From Diphasiastrum complanatum (Eukaryota; Streptophyta; Lycopodiopsida; Lycopodiales; Lycopodiaceae): a DNA stretch of 64,000 bases. The stretch lies in the NCBI GenBank assembly GCA_029204225.1, contig MU831946.1:31260-95259 (forward strand), given 5' to 3'. The notes under the pieces are model-generated. The model worked only from the letters and a program-made list of their open reading frames with translations. It was not told where the DNA came from and did not search any database. Below, one piece after another: positions 11,690-24,122 of this stretch. Numbering within the stretch: the first letter of the stretch is position 1; the number at the start of each line of letters is the position of its first letter. The translations under genes were made by a program, and so were the position numbers.

Positions 11690-12770
11690 AAACCCTATTG
11701 CACCAATCCTATCTATTGCGAGAAGATACGAGAAGATATTCATAAGCTTCTGGATGTTGGTTTCATTTATGAAATCGAGCATACAAGTTGGGTATCACCA
11801 ATTGTTGTGGTGGTATCAAAGAAAATGATAAACTCCGTAAGTACATGGATTTGAGAAAACTTAATGATCAAACAGAGAAAGATCACTTCCCATTACCTCT
11901 GACAACACAAATGCTCAAAGATATGGCAGGAGCAGAAGCGTTTAGCTTCATGGACGGTTTTAGTGAGTACTTCTTAGTCCAAATTGCTCCTGAAGATCGA
12001 TTCAAAATGATGTTTGTTACAGAGTTTGGCACCTTCACGTATTAAATTATGCTATTCAGACTGTGCAATGCCCCATCTACATTGCAAATGGTAATGCAAT
12101 AGCTTTCAAGGCTCTGTTACACAAAAATCTTGAGATTTATCTCGATGATCTTGGTGTGCATTCCTCTCAAGATAAGCATCTCGATGCACTTGAACAAGTG
12201 TTCATTCGGTTCAAAATTTCATTGAATTCCGAAAAGTGCCAGATCTGGGTTACCCATGGTGTAGTATTGGGCCATAATATTTCTCAAAACAGTATAGCCA
12301 CTGATCATGAAAAGATTAGAGTGATTCTTGAAATGCCCCTACCTGGTACAGTGAAGGAAATTTACGTCTTTCTGAGCCACACAGGTTATTATCAAATTTT
12401 TATAATCCACTACGTCGATAAAGCGCTTTTAGTATATCAAATCGTTACTGATCCAAGCTGGACAGAAGACATGATTAAAGCCTTCGAAGATCTCAAACAG
12501 GCTTTAGTAACCGCACCCATTCTTTACGTGCCCAACTATAATAAGGAGTTCCATGTGCATACGGACGCTAGTACGTATGCCATTGGTGTTATTCTAGCAC
12601 AGCCCGAAGAATTTGGAAAGGATCTTCCAATCTGTCTCCTAAGCCATCAACTGGTTCCAACTGAGATTAATTATTTCATGACAGACTGAGAAGCACTAGC
12701 AATGGTCTATGTTGTTCAACAATTTCGTCATTATTTGCTAGGGCAGCTTCAGGTGTAATATTGTGCCTAT
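11690..12770 (+). pseudogene. Ty3/gypsy reverse transcriptase-RNase H relic
   Basis: Reverse-transcriptase sequence begins near 11700. It includes the block YMDLRKLNDQTEKDHFPLP (11842-11898) and the active-site YLDD at about 12139-12150, then the thumb/connection region. The RNase H start is at about 12550-12690 (HVHTDASTYAIGVILAQP). A stop codon at about 12044 and another near 12689 break the frame. The preceding gag passes almost directly into RT: the aspartic-protease domain normally between them is absent. No integrase follows RNase H, so this is an internally deleted, non-autonomous remnant. Confidence 0.9.
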
Positions 12771-12779
12771 TAAGGTTTC

Positions 12780-13148
12780 ACCATAATACACTCTGAAAAA
12801 ATCAGTAGGTTGTTACGTGGCCCACAAAACGTTTTCAGCCATAAAAAGAGATCTTGACCCCTTGCCATCCTTTACGTTTAAGAAATGTCCTTTGTAGGTT
12901 TGTACGCTTGATTTGACGTCTTTTTAAGAAAATTTACATCGGCTTAAACAATTGCAAAATTATAAAGAGGTAGTTCGTTTTGGCAAGGCATAACAACATC
13001 GCCATAATTTGAAGACCATTTTTTTTTTGGCTTAATTGCACTATCATATATTCACAAATATACAAGTACAGAAAACGACATCCATGGCCAAAAATAGAAA
13101 GAGTGCATCAGTAATATTTTAAGCCCTCACGGCAGTCCGCGTAGCCTA
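12780..13148. other. Spacer without gene
   Basis: About 370 bp of AT-rich sequence follows the gypsy RNase H relic. No integrase, LTR terminus or other feature could be identified. Confidence 0.4.
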
Positions 13149-13542
13149 CCACTCAGGGCAGGAAACAGAAATCGACTGTAAGTAGTACTAAAAAAGAACA
13201 TAGCCAACCGAATACATGCCGCCGCAGACAAAGAGGGAGGTCCCCTTCAAAAACTTGTAGGTCCAGATCTTCCATAACGTCACTAACTTGCACACATGCC
13301 AGAATGTAAGAGTAGAAGAACATGTCAGCAAGGAATCCCCTAGAAGAATGGTGCCAGTGTCCAGAGTGAAACTGAGACCCCACCGTGAGAAGATGTGACT
13401 CAGCTCCAGCCAAAGAAGATGATGGTAGTGAAAAAACAAATGCTCCACTGTTTCTTCAGCCAGTTGACGGAGCGGGCAAAGCCTATCAGCAATGAAGGGC
13501 CATTTAGAGAGCAGGGGGAGGGATTTGGTGGGGCCTGACAGA
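13148..13542 (-). pseudogene. LINE-type reverse-transcriptase tail with zf-RVT domain, fragment
   Basis: On the reverse strand, about 13530 to 13190 reads FIADRLCPLRQLAEETVEHLFF and then a Trp-rich stretch. This matches the zf-RVT zinc-binding domain found C-terminal to reverse transcriptase in many plant non-LTR retrotransposons. Only the tail is present. The upstream side is cut at about 13542, exactly where the SWIM transposon terminus (TGACAGATTGCGAGT) begins, so that transposon probably inserted into this relic. The second Cys/His pair of the motif is degraded (FHY in place of FHC). Confidence 0.6.
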
Positions 13543-16440
13543 TTGCGAGTAGATATTTGCGAGTTATGCGAGTTTTATTTCCTTGGATTTTTAGATAGCT
13601 ATTATCAAACAATAACAAAAGATATGAATACAATACTAGGAAAACAATGTAGAAGTGACCACAATCAGATTTATAACCGTGCTCGCTGGAGAATTTCCTT
13701 GAATATGTCAATTAGACATATAATCTCAGAATAGCTACCATTTTAGAAATAAAAGTCCACATTGAACAAAAAAAGCAAAAAGTAACAATTGATCTTAGAT
13801 CAGCTAGTTTTGCCTATACCTAAGACAAACCCTTTGAGGGCAAAGCAAATACATGAAAAAGATCTTGCAAGATAATGACGGGCTGGTGTATGAACATATT
13901 TTCATTCACATCAAGCCCCTTGACATGCAAGTACACAAGATACATATGCTTCCAAGGTATGTACTTTTTCATGGACATGTTTTTGGAGAAATCTTTGCAT
14001 GCGCATGATGTCTCATTAGCAATTGTGACATGATAGATTGCTCCTGTTTGACAACTATCAAAACTTTCAATGATATATAACTCCTTATATTCTGAAGGGA
14101 CTTTGATTATCTCTTGTACCTGCCCTTTCAATGACAGTCCCCTTTCCATTCTATCTTTAGCAGATTTTGACACACTCGATCTCTGTCTCATCTGTCCACG
14201 TTTTGATGTCCCATGGGTAGTGAGGTCTTTGGCAATCCCCACATTGGAGGGAATTCCAGGGTCTTCAACTGTGTTTTTCTGTTGTGAAACATTTTGGGAA
14301 CATGAACTGGTTGTCTCCAACATGTATCCCCCTTTGTTCAATTCATCCACTTCAGATTGCATCAGGTTTGTTCCTTGTTGCACATACCAAAATTGTTCAT
14401 TGGAGGAGACACAGTGACATTAGGATTGACTTTCCAGGTACAAGTTATATCGCTCGCACAAAACCACATGAATTGATTTGTGTATCCATTCTGATGTTTT
14501 CTTGTTCCAGAAAAACAAGGTGCAACCCTTGATTTGATCATCTTGTTGCAACGTCCTCTGCCAGTAGCCTTCATACCTTGACATTTGATTTGGCTACCAG
14601 TACTTAGACATCGAATAGCCCACCAACTATTGTTCAGTTGTCTTTACTGTATATCCACAAAGCTGTAGATTAGCTCAGCCCATCATGTCGTGTGGTATAT
14701 TCGATGTTCCTGGTTGATTGGAACATGGAAGACTGGATTTATTCTTTGCAGATACCCTTTGCACATATTCTATATATGGACGATGAGACACATTCTCACT
14801 ATCAACATTCCATTGTTGTGCTAGCCTCTTGCGTCTGACAGTTTGAATTGGTTCATTAACATTTGAGTCTTGTCTGGCCAAATCAATATGTTCAACAAAC
14901 TCATTAACTCTTTCAGAGAATGAAGCACCAACAATTGAAGCTCTCTTTCCCAAGCGCACTCTCTCCAGCAGATTTTGGAATGTGGGTCCTTGACCAATGT
15001 ACTGGCCAGCCAAGAGACTTCTCTCGTGCACTTTGCAATATTGCATTGGCCAAATCCCCCACTACAGCTTCATAAATTGTCAACTTAGAATTGTAGTTGT
15101 CCACTCTTTGCCAAACAATATGCACCACCTCAGACAAATTTGTCGTTGGCACCTCTGCCTGATCACCATGATCCATTGTCTGTGGCACACAGACTTGTTG
15201 ATTATATCCATTTGAAAAAAAACCAAATTTAATGCAACAAATTACATAGAAAAACACAACATACCGTAACAACAAATTTTTCCCATCTATGGACTCGATT
15301 TTTCCACCATGCTAGCCAGCTCTCCAATTCGTTCAAACAGTTCTCGTACACATTACCCAATTTCCACCATGTAGTTATTTTATTGTATATCTTGTCTATA
15401 GCATCACGATTCGTTGCATTTCGCCACTGCAAGCATAAAGTGATATGATCGTCTCTAGACAGTTGTTTTATGTACTTTGTAGTGTGCTTAGTCACACTAT
15501 CCATAAAATGAAACAAACACGATCTTTCTTTTCCAACCATCGGTGTGTTAGCATCCTTTCCATAAACAATGCGCACAACATTCTAGTTTGCTTGGGCCTC
15601 ATCTGCCATAAACCCTCGAAATGTGATTGGATCACACAAATGATTGGACATAACGCGATTCAACAACTCCCAAAATAACACTTGCAATAGTTTGCATGGG
15701 CTGGTTTCTGCAAAACAAAACACACAACGGATGAGACAAACACTTGCTCTAATATTGAGACAACTATAAATGTACAGATTCGTACCGTATGTCATAGACA
15801 TGGGCTGCCATTGTGACCCAGTCTTTAATTCGATGAACATGATCAAAGCAACACCAAGATCTCGATAGATCATTTCTTGGTTGCATTCGTTGTACCAATT
15901 TAACTCTAGATGTTGGCCCAGAAGTCGACATCTTGAAAACATCTACCTGTTCTGTCATGCAATTGTACAGGGAACAACGATCCATGGAAGAATTGGTATG
16001 CACAATGCTCTTTTAAATATAAAAAGGAAGTTATCTCATGGGGTAGATCGACAGGCTGCAATTCCTACCTTGCCAATGTTATCCATTTCTTCAATCTGCA
16101 ACAATCAATCATCAGAAAACTGTAAAGTCTATTGTTCACACATATATCAAAACACAAATGGCCAACTAGAAATTCACACATGACGTACCTTTGATTGTTT
16201 GTAGTTGGCTCAATCAACGACAACAATTCATCAAGCCTGGTAGAATCTATAGGAGATGATGATGATGATGCTGCCAGCAGGTGCATCACAAAATCTTGTG
16301 CTCTCACAGTGTTGACATATGAATCTCCAATTTTGAACTCATGATTATGGAAACCCAAGTGTATGGCCATTCTAGTATATCTCGTGTCGTTCGAAATGCA
16401 GTAATAAATCCTAGCTACATTAAAGACCATTTTATACACA
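13543..16440 (-). mobile_element. SWIM-finger, MULE-like transposon, transposase pseudogene
   Basis: The reverse strand carries pieces of one long protein. From 16439 to 15583 come segments without clear motifs, then FRGFMADEAQAN, an in-frame TAG at about 15588 where Trp is expected, NVVRIVYG and later RSCLFHF, resembling the Mutator-like transposase core. A plausible intron is 15180-15264 (ACG|GTATGT...CCACAG|ACA). Next is a segment starting LSEVVHIVWQRV that shifts frame near 15040 into KVHERSLLAGQYIGQGP. The C-terminus (14383-13820) has a SWIM-type pattern, CACKDF...WKHMYLVYLHV, with the usual Cys before Lys-His replaced by Trp. The 3' end (about 13543-13600) is rich in GCGAGT repeats. A truncated relative lies at 53960-54778. 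Homology to MULE/FAR1-type transposases is recalled, not searched. Confidence 0.6.
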
Positions 16441-19400
16441 TGCCTTTAACAAGATAGATTTTATACAATCACCTAGAACAATGTCTAGATATTACAAAGC
16501 TCTGCTGAATTCCTACTAAATTCAGTTTACCATTCTTGGAACCATTAGGATCCAGTATCCAATTGAGCTCACATGGATACTATCACCAATGAATCAAGTT
16601 TATTTCTCAACTGAGAAATACTCATCCAAGAATTCAGTATCCTATGCACACAATTCTTTGATGAATCCGAATGACTCATAAATTATGTGTCTTACAAGCA
16701 ATAAACACAAAACAAACAGTTTCTGGTGAATTCTCTTCACACTGTCCATTTTACGAATTAACTTCACACATGAGTAAATCAACTACTCAAGTTAATTGCT
16801 CATGATTTAGAAATCTTAAATGTTCAGGTGCAGCTCTTGATTGTACTAGTACAACACCACATTTAGATCCACATCCAAATCACTTTTAAGTTAACCTATA
16901 AATCTATCAGAAAATATTTGTTAACTCTGCAAGTAATTGTCAAACACAATACTTGATCATATGTCTATGTTCAATGACTAGGTTAAGTGCACCAGATAAC
17001 CTTAGTAACCAGAAATACATAGTAGATCCAAACAAGATTAATCATGCACATATGATAAAAATCTCACTATGACCCAATACATAAACACATATGTCCTTAT
17101 CTAGCAGATTCCTCCAAAATCTGCATATGTCATTCACATAAACACTGAGAATCTTGTAATTTAGCTAAAGAAGATTTCATTTCTCTTGAGTAAACAACAT
17201 ATCTGGGAAATCTCTGAAGTGAATAATTACACATCACAAGTTTTCCAACCATCATAATTTTACCAACAAAATTCCTACAACCAATCTACCGACTTCAGAT
17301 CTTAGTGCACAAACCAAGATTAGGCCGAGTTATACAGACATCTTTGGACATAAGGCTAAGATTAGAGCTTTATTTCTCTGATCCAATCCATAACTAAATG
17401 GTACTTGGTAGCCAATTAGTAAATATTAATTTAATCTCTGCCACTACTTCCCAAATTCATGAATATCTCACAGTTCAAAACTCCCAAAATTACTCTAGTT
17501 CTAGATTATTCAAAACAATCACTAGAGATTTGTTCTATTCCACTGGATAGTTCCACCATTGCACACAAACTGGATTCCACAAAAGAAATCTATGCAACTG
17601 GTTGATCCCATGAAAGTCTTATTCCTATCATTTTTTTCTTCCCCTCTTAAAATAAATTCAAAAAAAGTTCTCAAGAGACAATGTATAAGATATCAAAGAT
17701 TAAAAAAAAGACAATAATGAGTATCCACCAATCCTATTACAAACTGGACTTTTTTTTTTTTGAAAATCATAAAATGTCTTATTTAGAGTGATAGAAACAT
17801 TACTCTCAATAATCAGCTATCAAATAGAGACAATCAATTGGGCTTAGGAAGTTTAAATTCCACTTAATCAATTGAAAACATCAACTGATTCCAAGCTATA
17901 TTTACAAACTGAAATGGAAGTACGAATTCATATAACTTTAAGAATCCTTCAGAACCTAGCTCTACACTAGAAGGAATTATATGAATCTCAATCCAATTGT
18001 CTTGTATTTAAGAGATTTCTAAAAAGTAGAGGTTTAAATTAAAAGAGAAATAACTTTTAAGGGTTTCTGATTTGGAATTTATGAGCTACCATTGAGGGAT
18101 TTGGATGTATATCTCATAACCTCTCCAAATACCCTAATGGATTGCAATAATCCATTAACAAAATTGTGATTTAACAAGAATTTGCACATGGTTTAACCGT
18201 CACATAAAACAACCCATCTGGCTGGAACTATACTCCCAAATTTCTACCATCTGAGAGTTCCAACTCTTAGAAGTGAGGCTCTTTATAGTACAAATGTGAT
18301 CCCAGTGTAATTCTCGTTCCAATGTGACAATTTTCAATAACAAATATGGTCAACTCATGGTCCTACAGATATTTAAAATAAATTCAACTTAATGAATTCA
18401 ATAAACCGGTGTTATGCAATTTTTTTTACATCGATTATTAACCAATCCAAACTACATAACACAATGACATCTCATTTTCTTCCTCCCTTAAATTTTTACG
18501 GTCACCCAAAAATTTCATTAGCGAAGGCACCGAAAACTCCTTTGACACAAGTAAATGCAAGGTTGTTTCTCTTTTCACTACACCGCTTAAGTATTACTTC
18601 CTGGAATTAATGGAAAATCAATAAAATTTGGATTCAGGTACATCTTTTACAATATTCTACATATAATTTTTTTCCCGAATATAGAGCTACCTCCAAATAT
18701 TATGACCTTTATTCCATTAATTCACTTTAACAAGTATTTCAAAAGCTTTAGCTTTCCCAATCTTAAAGATCAAAATCATTTTACGATAAGCCTATGCATT
18801 ACCGAAGTTGAAAAGGAAGAACAATAAACACCATTTTACTCATTTAATTGGGAGTATCGAAACTCTAGAGTTAAGCGGATGATTAGCATTTTACTGGGTA
18901 CATGTCTGAGAACCCAACCACTACCATCGTTTTGTCAAGATCGGTTTAGCAGAATTCAGACCAATTAATTCAGCTTGATCAAAAAACAACAGTACTAAAG
19001 TTCCAAAAAAAAAAAACTAGTTTACAGATAACTATCGATGTAATACACCAAAGTTAACAGCCTAATGTCAAGTTGATATGGCCTAAACATGCATATTGTC
19101 CATGGAGAAGGAAAAACTAAATTTCTTCTACCAAAACTGGAAAACAATATCCAAAAACCAAGGTTGTAGCATTGACAAACGAGCACCAAGAAACCAAAAT
19201 TTCTCTTACTGGGTTCTAGTAACTTAAATTAACCGAGTCAATTTCACAACCCATTTTGGAACCAACTTTCAAGTTACCAAATGTCAAGCCCATAGAAAAT
19301 CTTGGTCAACTGGCATGCAACAACATATTGATACAGATAGTCCCGCAGTTTCCCAAATTGCTAACCCTCCATCATGCATCATTTCAACTTTAACCGATAG

Positions 19401-19682
19401 ACAGAGGCACTCATTCCAAAAGGAAAATCCCTACCAAAAGAAGAAAAAAAAAAACCATGCACCCCAGCACCCCACAAGCCTTCACCATGTGGCCTCTCAC
19501 GACCCATCTCAAAACTAGATTGTCGCGGAAGCGAGACTGTTTCTTTTTCGTCTTCGTCTTTTTGCACGGAAGTTGTTTACAGGATCCCAACCATGCGACT
19601 ACACATCATAGAACACATTCTATTCTAGCAATCAAGACAAAATGATAGCACAAGACAGGGAGATGCACGAAAATAGAGCAAC
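16441..19682. other. AT-rich spacer
   Basis: About 3.2 kb of AT-rich DNA without a recognisable protein, RNA gene or LTR pair. It contains poly-A/T runs (about 17752-17761 and 19004-19015). The 5' terminus of the SWIM transposon should lie at its left side, but I could not find an inverted copy of the GCGAGT-rich end. Confidence 0.4.
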
Positions 19683-20351
<669 letters not shown>

Positions 20352-22920
20352 CACTCCATCTTGAACCTTGCAGCTTTGTACGTTTAATCCCATTGTCTTT
20401 CTTTGCTTGGCAAAGAGCGGTTTCGTGAGCAGATCTGCAATCATATGTTTTGATTTTATATACTGGACCTGGAGCTCTCCTTTCGAGATCAAATCTTGAA
20501 TTTGATGGTACTTTCAGATGTATGTGCTTTGTCTTTGAATGGAAGATAGGATCCTGGGACAGATAGATGGCACTTTGAGAGTCCATCATCATCGTGCTTG
20601 GCCCCTCTCTTGGTATCCCGATTGCCTCTAGCATCATATGTAGCCACACTACCTCATTCGCGACCTTTGAAGCTGTGACATATTCAGCCTCGCAAGAGGA
20701 TTGAGCCACCAAGGTTTGATTTTTGCATATCCAACTGATTGCAGCTCCGCACACTATTGTACATCCTCCAGTAATGGACTTGGTAAACAGAGAAAGCCAG
20801 ATCGGGTCTAGTACAAATTGTCTAGTACATCAGACTACCGATTAAGTGTTGGTAGGGTAAACCTGCCATCCTCTATTCTTCTTCTTCCGTTTTTGGACAA
20901 TCTTGCTTCGTGAGTTTGGCTCCAGCTATCATTGGTGTAGCCTTTTCTTTGCAGTCCATCATGTGATACTGCTTTAGCACTTTTTTGGCATATTCTGACT
21001 GACTAAAGGGCATTTTGCCCTTTGTTCGATCTCTTCTGGTCTCCAGCCCTAGGCATTTCGTTGCTTCTCCGAGATCTGTGATTTTGTAGCTTTCAAAAAT
21101 CTGACTTTTCGTGTCTTTGATCAGCATCAAGGAATTTCCTATCATCAACGAATCATCCATGAAAATGGTCAGTATCAAAAAATCCTTTCTTACTCTTTGA
21201 ATGTAGAGATTGTAGTCTGGTTGAGTAGGATTGAAGTCTAGAGACTTCAGAAGACCATCAAGCTTTTTAAACCAGGCTCGTGATGTCTGTTTTAGATCGT
21301 AGATGCATCTCTACAATCGACAGACATATTGTCTGTTGTCGGCGTCTTCATAGCCTTCAGGTTGCTTCATGAAGATTTCCTCCTCTAGATCTCCATGGAG
21401 AAAGGCTGTTTTCATGTCAATCTGGTGAGTTTCTAGATTGTATTGTGTGGCGTATGCAAAGAGTAGCCTTATGCTTGTCATCTTGACCGTGGACGAATAT
21501 GTGTCGAAATAATCGACACCATATCTCTGCGTGTAGCCCTTTGCGACAAGCCTGGCTTTGTAGCGACCAATGGTGCCATTTGATTTCATCTTTTTCTTAT
21601 ACACCCACTTGCAGTCGACTATCTTTCTGTTTTCTGGCAATGGCTCTAATGTCCATGCCTCGTTTTTCCCCATCGACTCAATCTCCTTTGGCATTGCCTG
21701 CTTCCAGAATTCTCCCTCTGGACTCTAGATAGCTTCTTGATATGTTGCTGGCTCTTTTGTGAAGCTGCAGTATTCAAATTGCATGTCTTCCCTCCATTGA
21801 AGATTGTCAGAGTAGCGGTCTAGAGGTCTTCTTTGTCTTGTTGACCTTCGAGGTTCGTTTCATCGCTGCTCAAATGTTTGTTGTTCGTGGGGTTGATCCT
21901 CTGCTTCCTGTTGCTCTGGAGTCTACAACTCTGTATTCTGATTTGATGTATGTCCTTGATCTCCCTCTTGAATAGGCAACAGTGTGAAGATCTCATGGCC
22001 TCTTTCGTCTTTCAGTCCAGGGAATGTGGACTCATCGAACTTCACATCTCTTCTCGAAACAACCTTTTTCGTGGTTGGGTTGTAGAGCCTATACACATGT
22101 GTTCCGTTCGAGTAGCCGACCATGATTGTTTGTTCAGATTTGTCATCGAGCTTGTTTTTTTTTTTCTTTGAGAATGTGCTTGTATGCTGCACATCCAAAC
22201 ACACGTACGTATGACAGATCAAGCTTTCTGCCTGTCCACATTTCGTATGGTGTTTCATTTTCTAGCGTTGTCATTGTAGATCTGTTTTGCAGGTGTACAA
22301 TTGTAGCTATTGCCTCAGCCCAGAATTGACTTGGCAATTGAGCTCGTGCCATCATGCATCTGGCTCCTTCGACTAGCGTTGTTTCTTCTTTCTGCCACAC
22401 CATTGTATTCTGGTGTGTATGCAGGAGTGAACTAGTATTCTATCCCCTGTTCTTCATAGAATCTTGAGAATTTTGTATTTTTGTATTCACCTCCATTGTC
22501 AAATCTAAGGATTTGTATCTTTTTCAAGGTGTGTTGCTCTGCAAATGCCACAAACTTCTTGAAGGAATCAAACACTTCAGATTTGTTCTTCAAGTAGTAG
22601 ATCGTGGTCATCCGGTTGTAATAATCTATGAACGTCAGAAAGTATCTCAAACCTGAGAGCAAATCCATCTTTATCGGTCCACAGACACTGGAGTGGATGA
22701 GCTCAAGAACTTTCTTGACTCTTCTTCCCTCATGCGTGAATGGATTTCGATGTTGCTCGCCTTTCTGACAAGCTTCGCAGAACTCAGTTTTGGACTTTGA
22801 GATCTTGAGACCTATGACAATGTCTTTTCTGCTCATGTCATACAGGCTCCGCATGTTCAGATGATACATTCTCCTATGCTAGAGCTGATCTTCATATTTT
22901 GATGCATTCAATATGCTATA

Positions 22921-23682
22921 TCGAGTCATGGCCTAGTCAGGAAAGCAGGTTGATTCGGCCGCCGGGACGGCTTCCGGGACCCATGTCTGGGAGCCAGACT
23001 GATTCTGCCAGGCTTGCCAGGCTTAATCAGCAAAATAAAAACTAAGTCCTAAAAAGCGTGCTTTACCAGAAAGCACTATGTTTCAAACCAGAGGGGGTGC
23101 GCCGAATCACAGCAGAACTATAGGGGGAGTCCGGCAGACAGAAACTTGGGCAGCTCAACCAGCACCAGGAATCCAGTCGCCATGTCTCAGCTCCCTCTAC
23201 CAGCACGAGCCAGGAACAATGCCCAGCACGTGTTGGTGGCCCCGAGACCGGTCAGTCTATGTATGAATGTAACCTCTTCCAAATCTAATAAAGTTGATCC
23301 TTGGGGATGATTACCATTTCGGTTTCGCCTCCGGGACTGGTCCAAGTGGAAGGACCCTTACTACAACCTTTTTGCGTCGCTGGCGCCTAAGGGTCCCTGT
23401 CATCGACATGGGGCTTGCCGCTATGCCAATTGGTCAGTTTGGCGACCACTATGCCTTGGGTTTCATGTGTGGCTTGTCTTTGCCTTTGGTTACCTTTTGG
23501 GGACGGATTCTGAGTTGGCTTTCGGGTTGGTTGGGATTCCAGTTTTCTTAAGTCTGAATGGTTAAGCTTGTTATGATTCTGAGTTGGCTTTTACGTAAGT
23601 GCATGATGGATGAATGTTAGACTTAAGCGCGTGTTGGGGAAACCGCTCAAGTCCCAGCGCCCTTTGAGGCGCCGGCGCAACA
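22921..23682 (+). repeat. Gypsy LTR (copy 2), 5' truncated, no primer-binding site
   Basis: These 762 bp are the reverse complement of 2307-3068 with about seven substitutions, mostly transitions. The copy begins at TCGAGTCATGG directly against the copia integrase and lacks the first 70 or so bases of copy 1. It ends CGCAACA at 23682 and is followed by CACATCCCG, not a primer-binding site, so it is a 3' or recombinant LTR. The five bases on either side do not match, so it is not a simple solo LTR with a target-site duplication. Confidence 0.85.
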
Positions 23683-23962
23683 CACATCCCGAAGTTTCTT
23701 GTAAGGTATCGTTCATTCAAAAAAAAGGTGGGAAACTAAGTTTCCCTCCATTATGGTTGTAGTTTAAAAATCCTAGTAGAGTCCTCTACTACAAAAATTG
23801 GTAGTTTTTTTTTAAAATAAGAGTTTCTTCACTTCCTAAAAAAACCTTAATTGTAGAAGCTTGGGTAAGTTAGAAACCTTGTTCTTTGAAGAGATTGTAC
23901 GTGTGTATTATTTCGTATTTTTGATAGCAAGACAGGGTGAATATGAAAGAGGAAGAATCCAT

Positions 23963-24069
<107 letters not shown>

Positions 24070-24122
24070 CCTTTGATTTGATTTGATTTGATTACAGTTT
24101 GATTCGATTTGATTTGATTACC

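Noticed and set aside
22921-23682. Simple solo LTR
   Set aside because: Flanking pentamers do not match and the 5' end is truncated against copia integrase.
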